Source: Motacilla alba alba
Lineage: Eukaryota; Chordata; Aves; Passeriformes; Motacillidae
Reading direction: 5' to 3'
Assembly: GCF_015832195.1 (NCBI RefSeq)
Contig: NC_052017.1
Location: forward strand, 49,181,652-49,245,651
Length of the DNA: 64,000 nucleotides
In this document: positions 1 through 11,522 of the stretch, in pieces
Position numbering within the stretch: position 1 is the first letter of the stretch
How the letters are laid out: each line of letters begins with the position of its first letter
Notes under the pieces: model-generated
Seen by the model: only the letters and a program-made list of their open reading frames with translations
The model's database searches: none
What the model was told of the DNA's origin: nothing
Position numbers and translations under genes: made by a program

Positions 1-2453
1 ATATTCATTTCTGAACCACAGAATGCATTCAGGAAATGGGACATGCCACTAGAAATTGGTACTGCTTTGAGTAAGGATGTTTGCATTCAGTTCTGCATTC
101 ACTTTGCCATGTGAAATATTTCATATGTAACTTTTGCTGATGCCTTTAGACAGTAGACTTTAGTGATGTATTTTCATGTGGGGGTTGGCACTTCTTTTGT
201 GATTTTGAGTTGGTTTTGGTCTTTTTCAGTCTCAAGATACCCACTAACATATAGCAAGTAGAACTCCACTAGTTTAATTTAGCTGTAGCTTTTCCCAGCC
301 AGCGGATTGTCAGAGGGCCTAGTGACAAGAGGGTTGAGCTTCCTTTAAGCTCCTTTCCCTGGGCCTGAAGGAGCAGTAATAGAGCACCTGACTTCAGCAG
401 ATTCAAATTGAGAAAGCTGTTCACTGGTGTGCTAATGAGTCCATGGAAATGTCAGTGGCCTTACTATAATCTGCTGCCTCTTTGTTTTTCTCAGAGATAA
501 CCCTTGATTTTCAATTTGGACAAACCAGCCAATCTTTCAATAGAAAAATCACATTTTAAATAAAAAAAAAGGGTCACAGTAGATTTGGTTTTTTTTCATT
601 CTTTCATTTCCAAAGTGCACCATAATTGTTAATGATCTCCTTGAAGCATGCTGTTTGCCATAGCTACACAGCAGTGGGTATAAGGGTAGTGCTTGCTCAT
701 GCAAGAAAATGTCCAAAAGAACTGGTAAGGATCAAAAAATCCTCCTTTGATCACAGTGCTATGGTAACAGTTTCAGTGGTAGGATAAAATCAGTGTCTGT
801 TTGGAGTTATTTTCCTAACAATGCAGCTTGTTTTGCTGAAAATTATAGAAATGGTCAAACTTCCGTGTCACAAGACGTCCAGTACTTGAACACTTCAGCC
901 TGAAGAGGAGCTGTGGGTATATAAGGAGCAAGACATCCTCTTGGGCATGAAGCACTGCACTTTGAAAGGCCAGACCTAAGTCACTGATAGAAAACATACT
1001 GCTGGGAAAGGAAAGAGGAAATTAGGACAATGTGTGAAGATTACTACACATATGTAAATGAATCACAGGCAGTACCAGGTAACACAGCCAATTACATGTA
1101 TTTGCCACTAGTAACTACAGATCAATAACTACATGAGAACTAAAAAACAAGAGAAAACATTTAGCCTGAGACATGCATCAGCTCAGATATAAAATAAGTA
1201 GAAATGTACAAAAATGTTCTAGTGAGAATTGTAGATCTTGGGATACCGTTTAGAGGGGAAAAAATAACATTGCCACAAGATTCTTTTGGTTTGAAGCATT
1301 CCTTGCTTTCATCTGGTGACTGGCTGAAATCAATAACCAATTTAGACCATGCACTTTAATAGTGATTAAATAATTAACATTTTCAGACTCAACAGAGTCT
1401 AACAGCAAAATTTAGTTTCTTCAGACACTTTGACTTCAGAGAATCTATCAAATGCATTAGTAAATATCCTGCTATACTCATTTTTTTGCCACAAGAAAGG
1501 AGTGGTTATTATGTGGTTCTCTGCTGTCTGTGACATTTCCTTCTTCCTAGGTCAACTTTTCTTCCTTCTACTAAATTGAATCCAGTGTTAATCTTTCAGG
1601 ATAAGCAAGATCCATTCAGCATTATGGATGCAATAAAGTTTTCATCCCAAGCCATGATTTATTAATTCCAGTAAAAGATTCAGTATCAGAAAATTAGGTG
1701 ACTGGCACCTGCACTGGAATGTAAATCCTGAAGTTTGGTATTATGGTACATACCTATGGGGTAAAAATCTCTCTGGAGGGAGGGAATCAGACAAAATCCA
1801 AAACAAATAGGGTGGCAAGTAAAGTCCAATGAAGCTCCAGCCAGCAGAAAAGGGCCTGAAAGCCTTTTCCAGACTTTTTCAGACCTAAAAACATTTCTTG
1901 AGGTCACAGAACTGTGCTTGCAGTCTGTTGTGATGGTCAGCATAGAACTGCCTTTTGCAAAGCAGGTGCCTGACATGCTCTATCAAAGAATTTATGTTTG
2001 AGCAGCAGGTGTGACCCTCCATGCTTTTACAACTGTGGTTAGACCTACTGCCCAAGGGCAAGGAGATGCCGCTTTCTTCCTGAGAATGCTCAGATGTGCG
2101 TCATTTCAGACTGTCCTTTCTGCCACCTCTGTTCTGCTGCACCTATCTGACCAGGTGTAGTTTCGAAAATGGGGTTCCTATACCACTTCTCAAAAATGCT
2201 TGGCAACACTTTTAACTGTGCTAAGTGGTATGTATTTATAAATGCTTATAGCCAGTCCTGTCTCTACGGGACACCTCTGCTCAGAGCACCCTGCTGTGCT
2301 GCTGGCATGTCAGCAGGTTAATGTAAATTAGCCAGGTTATGTTCAGTGCTTTGGAGGCTGCAGGCAATGCCTGGCAGGCTGAACCACCAAGAATTTGGCT
2401 GGAAATGGGGATATTGCAATAGCACACACTGTTATAAATAAGACCCCTTCACA
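1..2453. other. Intergenic DNA with no recognisable gene
   Basis: AT-rich, non-repetitive-looking DNA. The short open frames here have no recognisable domain, and I see no splice-bounded exon. By synteny with human, the next gene beyond this edge should be PDIA4, but none of its coding sequence is visible. Confidence 0.6.
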
Positions 2454-2563
2454 AAATAGAAATAAATAAATATTTAAAATAAAATAAAAAATTAAAAATT
2501 TTAAAAAATTATAAATAAAACCCCATTATAAGAGGCTTGTTTTGTTTTTTTTTTTTTTTTTTT
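2454..2563. repeat. A/T-rich low-complexity tract ending in T19
   Basis: A block of AAAT/AAAAT units (2454-2520) is followed by a 19-base T run (2545-2563). The block is bracketed by two near-identical copies of TATAAATAARACCCC (about 2432-2447 and 2509-2524), which suggests local slippage or duplication. It lies about 100 bp beyond the 3' end of the Y1 gene. Confidence 0.8.
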
Positions 2564-2659
2564 CTGGCTGTGGTGGGGGGCTGTGCTTTTTCTTACACTA
2601 GAACTGGGAGGCAGGCGGCAGTGACGATCAAATGCCGCGGCAGGGTGTGCTCGGGGTGC

Positions 2660-2771
2660 AAAAGACTAGTCAAGTGCAGTAGTGGGAAGGGGGGAAAGAG
2701 AGAACGAGGAGATCAATCTGTAACTGACTGTGAACAATCAATTGAGATACCCCACTACCTTCGGACCAGCC
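2660..2771 (-). ncRNA. RNY1: Y1 RNA (Ro60-associated small RNA)
   Basis: Y RNAs are about 100-nt Pol III transcripts bound by Ro60 and La. They act in RNA quality control and in initiation of chromosomal DNA replication. Read on the minus strand, this locus starts with GGCTGGTCCGAAGGTAGTG and ends with CACTTGACTAGTCTTTT. These are the two conserved halves of the Y lower and upper stems, including the Ro-binding region with its bulged C. The pyrimidine-rich loop and the internal segment CAATTGATTGTTCACAGTC identify the Y1 class. Length is 112 nt, the same as human Y1. The gene contains no internal TTTT and ends in T4 (AAAA at 2660-2663 on plus), as expected for Pol III. The start is set by the conserved 5' GG and by a TATA box 25 bp upstream. 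In the upper stem GTAGTGGG pairs with CCCACTAC, where human has GTAGTGAG with CTCACTAC, a compensated pair that argues for a functional gene rather than a retropseudogene. Confidence 0.95.
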
Positions 2772-2795
2772 GAACGACCAAGTCGACCGCAGGGA

Positions 2796-2835
2796 TATTT
2801 ATACCACCCTCAGTGTCACAGCTTTCAAGTTATGG
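2796..2835 (-). promoter_or_regulatory. RNY1: Y1 core Pol III promoter: TATA box and PSE
   Basis: On the minus strand TATAAATA (2796-2803) sits 25-32 bp upstream of the Y1 start. A proximal sequence element, CCATAACTTGAAAGC (2821-2835), lies 50-64 bp upstream and closely resembles the PSE of vertebrate U6 genes. The gap between PSE and TATA is 17 bp, the spacing typical of gene-external (type 3) Pol III promoters recognised by SNAPc and TFIIIB-BRF2. Confidence 0.9.
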
Positions 2836-2951
2836 CTACTTGGGAAACGGTGTCCCTGGTTTTCCACTGCCCAGGCATTCGGGTCTCTATTCCCGACAGC
2901 ACAGTGAAAGCCACGGTTGCAAAGACACGCCTTTAGGCACAGGAAAAATCC

Positions 2952-2995
2952 TTTTCTTCCTTCTGGGAGAGCCCGCCGCATTCTGGGAGCGCACT
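2952..2995 (-). promoter_or_regulatory. RNY1: Y1 distal element, ZNF143/Staf-like
   Basis: Two TTCTGGGAG cores (about 2960-2969 and 2981-2989) lie 190-220 bp upstream of the Y1 start. The second sits in CGCATTCTGGGAGCGCACTA and resembles the ZNF143/Staf site. The position matches the distal sequence element of type 3 Pol III genes. The surrounding 2960-3080 is GC- and CpG-rich compared with its flanks. Confidence 0.65.
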
Positions 2996-3099
2996 ATGGA
3001 AATCACGAGTCCCGCCCCTGCTCCCAGCACCGCCTCCCACCGCCCTTCCCTGGGAGCGGCGCCGCTCCGCAGAGTTTCTCCCTGAGCCTCCCAAGAGCT

Positions 3100-4702
3100 G
3101 GCTTTCTCCCCCTGCTCCTCTCTACTGCGTCTTCCGAAGATAGCTGAGCTTCCACTGGGAAGCTCCTTGGCATCTCCCTCCTTTGGATTGTTTTAATGGC
3201 TTTAATCGGTGAAATGGCAAAACTAATTCCGTTTCCGACAGGGAGGGAGGGGAGGAGCTCCGACGGAGATGAGCTCCGCAGTTTCCAACCAAGGTGTTTC
3301 AAAAGAACGGCCTGTGGGCAAGCTTCAGTGGTTCAATGTGTTTGGGCTTTAGGCCAATGCTGAAAATTTGTATCAGCTCACTGAGAAACTTGATGAGCAC
3401 TAGAGGCACCCGTAGTGGAGCAGTGGCAGCGCAGCACATGTTTAGGATAAGTTAGGAAATGAGAGCATCCCCACCTACCAAAAGCAAGCTCAGCTGTGGA
3501 AAGGAACTTCACGCCTGAGAGTTTCCCTTCAGCCTATTTTTCAGCTTCTTCTGCATGTAATAAATGCAGACATCAATAAGCACTGATTCATCTGATTTAT
3601 TTTCCTTTGGGCTTCTCTCTCCTTCCTCACAAGGGCTGTTTTATTGTAGAATTCATAGTCTCTTCTGCCTGGTGGAACCCTGACCCAGGCACAGTGGCAT
3701 TCTCTCCTTAGGTAATAAGCAGAAGGAACTGGTAGTTAATCTCTCTGATTGCTATCTTTTTGCTTCCACAAAGGCTTGTCATTACTGAAGGAAGCTAGGT
3801 TTTCCTGAACTTGGAGGAATTCCTGGTTTTTCTCTCAGGGTCTGTAAGTACTTGTCTCCACGGCTGTTGGTGTAATTCTTTATTGGAAGTGTTTCCGTAA
3901 CTGGCTTCAAGGAATGTTTCACAGCTCAGTCTCTCTTCAAACTCTTGAAAGTTTCCTCGGTGTCAGCATACATGCTGGGGAAAATCTGTCCTGATCAAAT
4001 AGTTAGCAGGGGAGCACAGAGTTTTATCCCCATAGTCCTGCTCTGGTGAGTGGATAGTGAAATGTAACATGCCCAAGCTGCATGGGATTTTAAATGCTCA
4101 CCACAGAAAAGAAAAGAGTATTTGGTTCTTGAGTTTCCAGTACACGTGCAGGAGGACAGTATCTGTCTCTCACCCACTGTTGTGTTTTCATCTTGTCTCC
4201 TCCTTAACCCTTCCCAGAGACATGGCAACAGGTGCTCTTTTCCTTCTGTGGCCTTGCAGACTGCCACTGAAATTGCTACAGGGTGACCCATGGGAAGGAG
4301 CCCCAGTGAGAGTGGTGAAATAGGTTGTGAAAAAAACTGGTGGCTCCCTTGGATCTGTAGTGACATATGATTATGAAACCTGAGATAGGTAAAACTGGCT
4401 GTAACAGGAAGGAAATTCATTACTCTGTCACACAGACACTTTTCAGAATGGTGCTGTGTCACATAAAGAATTATCAGCTAGATGAACTATCTCAGCAGCA
4501 GTAAAACCTGAAATACAGAATTTGTAAAAGCAGAGAGGAATCCTCCAAGGGCTGGACCTGCTGTATTTTGCATGGACTCATATGATGTTCCCTGCAATTT
4601 CTCCTGAGTTTTCATTTTTTTTAATGCTGAAGATACCCATCTGTAAAGAGGAGAAATGATAGGTGTTTAAATGTTTGGATGGATTGCTGGTAGCAAGGTT
4701 TT

Positions 4703-4746
<44 letters not shown>

Positions 4747-7700
4747 ACACAGGAACAGCAGCATTATTAGTTATCCAAAACTTAAAACCTTCTTATGTGA
4801 TATTTACCTTGTATTTTCAGAGCATGGGTGACAATTACATATGGTCACAGATGATCACTGAGATGTTAAGTTCCTGCATGTTGATATCAATTTATTCTTT
4901 CTTCTTTCTATTCTTTATTCTTTCTATTTTTCCATTAGAAGATCATGGACTCAAATTTTTACCTGAGCAGCTTTCTCTTTTGGAATCAATTACAGAAACA
5001 CAAATACAATCAGACTTGTGGCCTAGTCCTCCTGCTTAGGGTGAGAATTCTAGAACAGCAGGAAGTATTGCAATTTATTTGGAGGCCATGGTGCCATTCA
5101 TTGTGGCTATAGAAATTTCCATGAAAAAAGAATTGTTTGCAAAACAGTTTATTTTATCCATAGTTTGGCTTCTCTGAAACTTTGGGATTTTTTTCAAGGG
5201 GATATTCTAATGTACTGTAGTTGTTCTATTCTAGCTAACATGTATGATGAGTTTCCATTTAGTTTTATTTTTATGCTTGCTGATAATTAGGTCCATGCCT
5301 TTAGTAAGTGTAAGAAAGTATTGCTTTATTAACATCAATTAGTGTTAGCTCTCATTGGCATGGAAAGAGCACCCACATGCCTCAGCAAAACCAGCTCCCC
5401 TTCTGACAGATGACAGTACTAACAGCAGGCAAGAGACATTTCCCTGCAAGCTCCTTAAGGCATAGAATTAATGCATTCTGATTTACAACAGCTCCAGTCC
5501 TTGGAGTATTCACAGGGCTAGGATAGTGACAGGGAATGATGCACACTTATTGCAGCACATTCTGAAAGCACACCTCTTTTAGGTGTGTAACCTGATGTCA
5601 TTTTAAATTGGTGGGGAACAACTTCTTAAATTATAGATCTTTGTTTTCAGGACAACAGAGAAAATTATTTCATGTGACACTGTTAGCAGCACTTCCTTCT
5701 GAGGCCAAGTGAGACATGGTTTTCCCGTTCTCAGGGTATCAGTCCTAAGAAAGATAACCTGTATCACTGTGAAAACGTTTTGTGTTTTCTGGGGTGGAAA
5801 AAAACCTATGAGCTGTCTGAAATTACACACCATGTCTCTTTTTTTTTCTTGCAGAGCTTCCATACAATTTAGAGATTGAGAAGACTCTCTCCCGCTTGGG
5901 AATTAATTAAAATGACTTTATTTAATCTCTGCAGACTATAGGTATTTGTATATTCAGCCTTCTAACATCTCTCCCTAGAGAAGGCTTGCTAAAGAAACAG
6001 CTCAGCTTTTTCAGCAGAGGTAACAATGTTGCATATTTGCAATTATTATTTCTTACACTAAGCATCTAAGTTAATACTTTCAGAATTCAGTTTAAACAAC
6101 AAAACAAACTTCTAGTGAAAGGATAACTCTGCCTAGAGAGAAGATACTTTCTCTGACTGTACTTTGAACTGTGCTCTCTTCAAAATGTTTGCTTTGCTTT
6201 AATGAGAGAATGTTGTAATCTGTTAGCCTTTTAAAAAACTCTGCTATAATAAATTGAGCAAATTTCAAAAGAAACTTGGTAGTGTTGCAAGGAAGATTAT
6301 TTTTATGTATTTTTGTTTATCCCTTTTGTCTCTTGCAGGTTTATGGTGTAGATGTGGCCAAAATGGTGGTGTTTGGTGTGTAAAGACTGTTGTGGGAGCT
6401 GGGAGGGCAACAGTTTTCCTTTTGCAGCTCATTTTGGGGACAATCCTCTTCCCTTCTGCCAACTTTTGGCAGAAACATAGCACTGTTTCTGTCACAGAGC
6501 GTCCAGCAGAAGGTAAAGATGCTGTGCCAGGTGCAGCAAGTGCCACACCTGTGTGGGGGGACAGGGATGCATGGAAAGCATCAGCTGTGGGTCTGAGGAG
6601 CCCATCACCCTACACAGGGGCTTTCCCCAGTGAGGGACTGTCCCAGCAGGCAGAGGGGCTCTGCTGCAGGGTGGTGAGACTCCCTGGTGCTGCAGGAGGC
6701 AGGATATCTCCTGTTCTCCAGAGGGAAGGAGCTCTCTAACTTGCACCACTGAGACTGATTGCTGTTGACTGGATTTTGTCTTCCCAGTGGAAATTTCATT
6801 GGTCTTAATTAAGTTACTTTAACCTTTCTTTCTTGGTCTGCTGAACTCGGTGGGCCTGAGATGTGGAAAAACAGGGGCTCCATGAATAAGCTGCTCTGAT
6901 CATAAAAAGAACTATGAGCCTGTGATTAAAAATCCCTAATGAAAATTCTGCTTGGGTGATCAAACTAAGAGCATATGATTACTATCACTGTCACTGACCT
7001 TTCTATCACATTCATTTATGTGAGACTTGGCTGCTGCAGTTTATATCACAGTAATAAAAAGTTCACTAGAATTTGCTTTACAATGTTCTGGTAACTAATA
7101 TTCTATTAATTTATACCCTGGATGATTAATGAAACCAGCCTATAAAATTTTATGTGAAACCTAGCACCCAGATACAAACTTTATAGGTTCAAGGTGGTAT
7201 GAAGGCAAGGAATTTTCTAGAAAAAAAAAATATATACACAAAAGCACTTGGTGTCATTTTTACTCCCTCACATTAAGTACAGTGTTTTAAAATCTTTTGA
7301 GATGAGAGTTGTATTTAGTAGTTATTGATCTAATGACTGCAAAGCCAACCAGGAGATGTAATGAGTAGAGCTGGTTGACACATCCTTATTGGGCTCCCAA
7401 ATACTTCAAGTCAGAAAGTCTGCTACATCTTGCTTATTTAAAAGGTTTCTTTAAAAATTACTGTGCTTGCCTGAAGGATGCAGCAAGTGGTAGGAAGAAG
7501 TGTTTAGAAAAGAGAATCAAGATTGTGTTTCCAAAGCGGGGAAACCGAGAGAAAACTCCTCATGAAAGCAGAGCAGACTAGAATAATATAATATAAACTA
7601 ATAGAAACATATAAATGTGTCTGGATGCAGTGAGGAGCAATGGAGGTGCCTTTCCTGCAGGACCGTGGGGAGGCAGGCAGCACCTCAGCCTGGGACAGGC

Positions 7701-9731
7701 TCCCGCCAGGGCCAATATGTGGCTGAAAGTTGGGATGAGGCAGGGAGGAGAAAATGGCATTGAGGCCTGGCTGCCCAAGAGCAAAGGGGACTGCCAGCAG
7801 GACAGCTGGGCTGGTGACACAAGCAGGGAGGAGGCATGATGGCAAAAAAAGCCAATGCCAGAAAAGAGATGGATGCTTCCTGCACCTCACAGAGAGGCCC
7901 CTCGGCTCCCGGCTGCCCTCACACATGGCCACTGGGCCACGGCTGCCAGCAGCGCCAGCTAAAGGAGCAGGGCCTGGCTTGAGGGCAAAAAGGGGCTTTC
8001 CCCGGCATTTGTAGCCCTTCCTCCCCAAAAATGTGCTATGCTGAGTTCGGAACCAGCTTCATCACTTGTGCCCGCTTGGCAAAGCACCTTCCAGGACACC
8101 TGCCAGGCAAAGGTGGGTGTCTCAACGCTGAGGGAACAGGCAGGCTCTCTGCTGGGATCTCAGCGGGAATTCATGATGAATGACTTGGTGGGGGGTTGCC
8201 TCCCGTACTGATTCCCATCATTTAACCCAGCTCTCAGCGTTATCCCTGGTGGGCAAATCCCTTGAGATTTGGAAGGGCCATGGTAGGGATGGGAGGGCTC
8301 ATTGAGTGATTCAGACAGAGCTGAGTGTTTGCAACCACCACACCCACTGAAAGGGAGCACACTTATTACCACGGTGATTAACAGTGTTAAGTTAAATATT
8401 CATCCGTGACAAAGCAGTGCAATTGGAAGGTTATCTCTAGCCCTCATTAGGAAAAAGCTTCTACACCCTTGGAGAAGGGTTGTAGTAGCATACCTGTAAC
8501 AGGGAAATTTGGGACTGGTAAAGAAAATCCTGAAGGTGAGAAATAAAATTAAAGAAAAAATAGGATTTAAATCTATGACAGCATGCAGGTTTCTAGTATA
8601 CTCAGGCACATTCATGTCATTTGGGTTTTTGGAGAGGTAGATGGGTCTCGATTTCCAGAGCTGTGCCTGCAGATCTTGTGGTGCAGTCGCAGTGTGTGAG
8701 CACAAGAGAGCTGTCAGTGCCTTTGCATGTTCAGCCTGTGGGCATGGTTGGAGGCAGGTTGTGGAGGTGGTGATAGGAGTACACGGTACAACTTTGCAGC
8801 TCAGTCCACAAAAGGAGCCTTTTGTTCACAGGCTATGCATTTGTGGGGCTGTAAGGCATTTATGAGGTAGCTGTAGCTGAAAGGAAGGCAGTGGAAAAAA
8901 CCCAAAGAGGAATGGAAGAGAAAGGTCAACAGGAGCAATAGAATTTTGGCCAGAAAGATTTAATAGTTAAACAATAAATACAGATTTCAAATAAATGATA
9001 AATTCTGATAAAGAACCTACAGGAAAATGAATCCGTGGTGGCTGAGGATATATTCCTCTTAGCAATTAATATCTTGCAGCTGATTTTAAAAAATCCCTTG
9101 CACATTTCCCCCGGTGTAGAAGATGGCTCAAGGAAATGAGCCTTGAGCCACCGCCTGTGGGAGTGATCATTAAGGAAATATTTCAGGCTCACAACAACCA
9201 AAAATTAAGCACCTTTCTGCACAAAACAAGGACCTCCACCTTGTTCAGTTGCTGTATTCTCTGGTAGTCAAATGGCATGTTGGTCTGAAGCACCCAGAGC
9301 AGAAATCCTTGTCTTTTATAGCTGATAGGCTTAGGCAGTCAACATGTATTTCTGCTATTTATCCCTTTGACTATTTCATTAATTGGTGAAAAGCATGCTG
9401 TGTATTAGAAATGAAAACCACATAATTAAAGCAGAATCTCAGCTAGGTGACTCCTCTTTCCTCCTCTGCCCCCAACAGTAACACTTTCAACTTCTGTTAC
9501 ACAGCTGCCTTTGAAGCACAGTGCTTGTGGTGTGAGCAATGGCAAAAATCCAGCAAGTAGCAGGTACTGGCTGTTCCATGAGAAATTAAGATTAAAATAC
9601 ACCTGCTTGACTTGATCCTCATTTATTCCAGAAAATCAGAGAGTAAAAAAAAAAAAAGACTGAAACTGTCAAAAGTGACTGTCAGCTTGCAAATTAAAGG
9701 GAATTTCAAAGAAATATGGACATTCGGCAAG
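3100..9731. other. Intergenic DNA between Y1 and Y3
   Basis: No gene recognised. The stretch contains a T40 run, a more GC-rich patch at about 7600-8030 whose open frames on both strands have no recognisable domain, and a patch at about 6330-6740 with two overlapping unidentified frames. Nothing supports splicing or a protein product. Confidence 0.55.
4706..4745. repeat. Homopolymer T40
   Basis: Forty consecutive T on plus. No retroposon body recognised on either side. Length is likely polymorphic and error-prone in sequencing. Confidence 0.95.
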
Positions 9732-9829
9732 AAAAGACTAGTCAAGTGCAGCAGTGGGTGTGGAGAAAGAACAAAGAAATCTGTAACTGACTGTGATCAA
9801 TTATAAATACCACTGCCATCGGACCAGCC
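9732..9829 (-). ncRNA. RNY3: Y3 RNA (Ro60-associated small RNA)
   Basis: The minus strand begins GGCTGGTCCGATGGCAGTGG and ends CTGCACTTGACTAGTCTTTT, the paired ends of a Y RNA. The internal segments AATTGATCACAGTCAGTTAC and GATTTCTTTGTTCTTTCTCC match the Y3 class. Human Y3 has the same order: AATTGATCAC, CAGTTACAGATTTCTTTGTT, then CTCC. The 98-nt length compares with about 101 nt in human. The upper stem GCAGTGG pairs with CCACTGC. There is no internal T4, and the gene ends in T4 (9732-9735). Y3 is the most conserved vertebrate Y RNA and binds Ro60, La and 3'-end-processing factors in mammals. It lies 7.0 kb from Y1 on the same strand, with its own complete promoter, so the genes are separate transcription units rather than an operon-like array. 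Confidence 0.95.
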
Positions 9830-9852
9830 AAGGGAAACAGTAGCAAGATGAG

Positions 9853-9897
9853 TATTTATAGCTCTCAGAAAGGCATACCACTTATATTACGACGGTG
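9853..9897 (-). promoter_or_regulatory. RNY3: Y3 core Pol III promoter: TATA box and PSE
   Basis: Minus-strand TATAAATA (9853-9860) lies 24-31 bp upstream of the Y3 start. After a 17-bp gap comes CACCGTCGTAATATAAGTGG (9878-9897), which fits the vertebrate PSE with its CACC start and AAGTGG end. The TATA octamer and spacing are identical to those of the Y1 promoter in this window. Confidence 0.88.
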
Positions 9898-10030
9898 TTG
9901 TTAATGTTCTGATTGGCAAAACCAAATGGTTGTGAGTTTCTCTTTCGGAAGCAACAGGCCGTATCTTCCCTAAAGTCCCGTACGTGTTAAATTTCGTGTG
10001 GGCGCTCTCCCGGACGCGTCCCCGGGCCCC

Positions 10031-10059
10031 GCTGCCTGCTGGGTAGGCGCTATGCAGAT
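10031..10059 (-). promoter_or_regulatory. RNY3: Y3 distal element: octamer-like and SPH-like
   Basis: About 205-230 bp upstream of the Y3 start, the minus strand reads ATCTGCAT (10052-10059), a one-mismatch octamer. It is followed by CTACCCAGCAGGCAGC (10031-10046), which resembles the SPH/Staf site. The paired arrangement and distance match distal elements of U6 and 7SK genes. It sits in a small CpG-rich islet (about 10000-10420). Confidence 0.65.
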
Positions 10060-10513
10060 GAGCCGCGGCCATGCGCGGAGGCTGCTGGGGGAGGCGGCTG
10101 CGCTGCGGCTCTGCCTCCCGGCGTCCCGGCGCTCTCTGACACCCGCAGGAAGGCTGCTCGCACACCATCTCTAACCAGCGAGGCGTGCAGAGTTTGCCGT
10201 GTGAGTTTGCTGCGTGGGCAGACCCAAACGAGCAGTCTCGCAGATGTATCCGAACGACTGTATTCTTCCAGCAGTGTGTGCTGCAGCCCGTAACAAAGCG
10301 CACGCACCTTTCTCCGCTCGGGAGGGGATGCCGGAGCCTCGGCTCCCTGCTCCGCAGCACGTCAGGGCTGCGAAGGAGGAGATCGAGAGGCCGGGGGCGA
10401 ACGGGCATGGGCGGCATCCCGATCTCGACAGCTACTGGGAAACTGTTGTTGCAAAATAGAGCTTTTATATTGGGGGTAAAATAAACACATTAAAAAAAAA
10501 AAAAGGTCGTGGT

Positions 10514-10662
10514 GAGTTTTTTTGTTTGTTTGTTTGTTTTGGTTGGTTGGGTTTGGTTTGTTAGTTTGTTAGTTTGGTTTGCTTTGATGGGGTTTTTTGG
10601 GGGTTTTTTGGGGGGGTTTTTTGGTTGTTTTTGTTTTTGTTTTTTTTTTTTTTTTTTTTTTT
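10514..10662. repeat. T/G-rich low-complexity tract with G4-like core
   Basis: TTTG and GGTT units are followed by three G runs separated by T6 (10589-10624) and then a long T run to 10662. The G runs of 4, 5 and 7 could form a G-quadruplex on plus. The open frames crossing it are compositional artefacts. Confidence 0.85.
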
Positions 10663-10973
10663 CCAATATTAGAGCCAAAGGGCACCAGTGAAAAAGCAAA
10701 CCCAAAAGGTAGAGTTTCAGAGAGATGCTCTCCTTGCACACAAAATCACCTGAAGAAGACTCTTCCTCCTGTCCCAGGCATTCCCACATCCACCTGCCCC
10801 TCAGCAACTACTTCCCCAGCCAACCCTCACACCCTGGGAGAAAGTGGTTTCAGTTTGCAAAGCAAAAACCCCATGTAATATGGGGAGGGTCCTGGTTAGG
10901 GCAGACCAGCTCAGCCACGCAGTTTAAAGTCCAAAAGAACACAATTGCGAGGGCAATGCACCCCAGCGCTGGG

Positions 10974-11522
10974 TGGAAAAGTTTGGATTGGGATAGGTTT
11001 GATTCTCTTCCTAGCAGCTGGTACAATGCTGTGTTTTGGGTTATTTTGAGAATAACACTGATAGCACACTGATGTTTTAGTTGTGGCTGTCCAGTGCTTA
11101 CCCTAAGCCAAGGACTTTTCAGCTTCCCAGGCTCCACCAGGGAGCAGATGCACAAGATTCTGGGAGGGAGCATGGACAGGACAGCTGACCTGAGCTGGAC
11201 AAAGGGACATTCCATGGGATAGAATGCAAGGCCCAGCACATAAACTGGGGGCAGTTGACAGGAAGCCACTGACTACTGCTGGGGGATGGCTGGACATTGA
11301 TCACTGGACTTCTTTCCCTTGGGCTTTCCTCTTTCTCTTTTCTCTTTCCTCTGTCTCTCTTCTTTTCCTTAACCTTAATTTTATTTCAATTATTAAGTGG
11401 TCATTTCCTCAACCTATGTGTTTTTTCCCCCATTCTCCCCATCCCAGGGGAGGGGTGGAAGCATGGGGAGTGAGCAAGTGGCTGTGTGGTACTTAGTTGT
11501 CATCTGGGGTTAAACCACAGCA
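10974..11522 (+). mobile_element. Solo LTR, avian ERVL-like
   Basis: The element runs from TGGAAAAGTTTGGATTGGGA to GGTTAAACCACAGCA, so it has TG...CA ends. It is flanked by the perfect 5-bp direct repeat CTGGG (10969-10973 and 11523-11527), the duplication size of ERVL-class integrations. Its 3' third (GCTGTGTGGTACTTAG, a pyrimidine-rich stretch, TTTTATTTCAATT) matches the LTR downstream of the pol remnant at 31.1-31.4 kb, which sets its orientation as plus. No internal retroviral sequence remains, so it probably arose by LTR-LTR recombination. It lies between Y3 and Y4, about 0.9 kb upstream of the Y3 distal element. Confidence 0.85.

Noticed and set aside
4671..5039. 122-codon frame with a long phenylalanine run
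   Set aside because: The run is the T40 homopolymer read as protein.
7504..8028. 174-codon minus-strand open frame
   Set aside because: Several frames on both strands are open over the same GC-rich patch, with no recognisable domain.
10490..10807. Lysine/asparagine/threonine-rich frames at 10.5 and 12.6 kb
   Set aside because: They are translations of T/G-rich low-complexity DNA.
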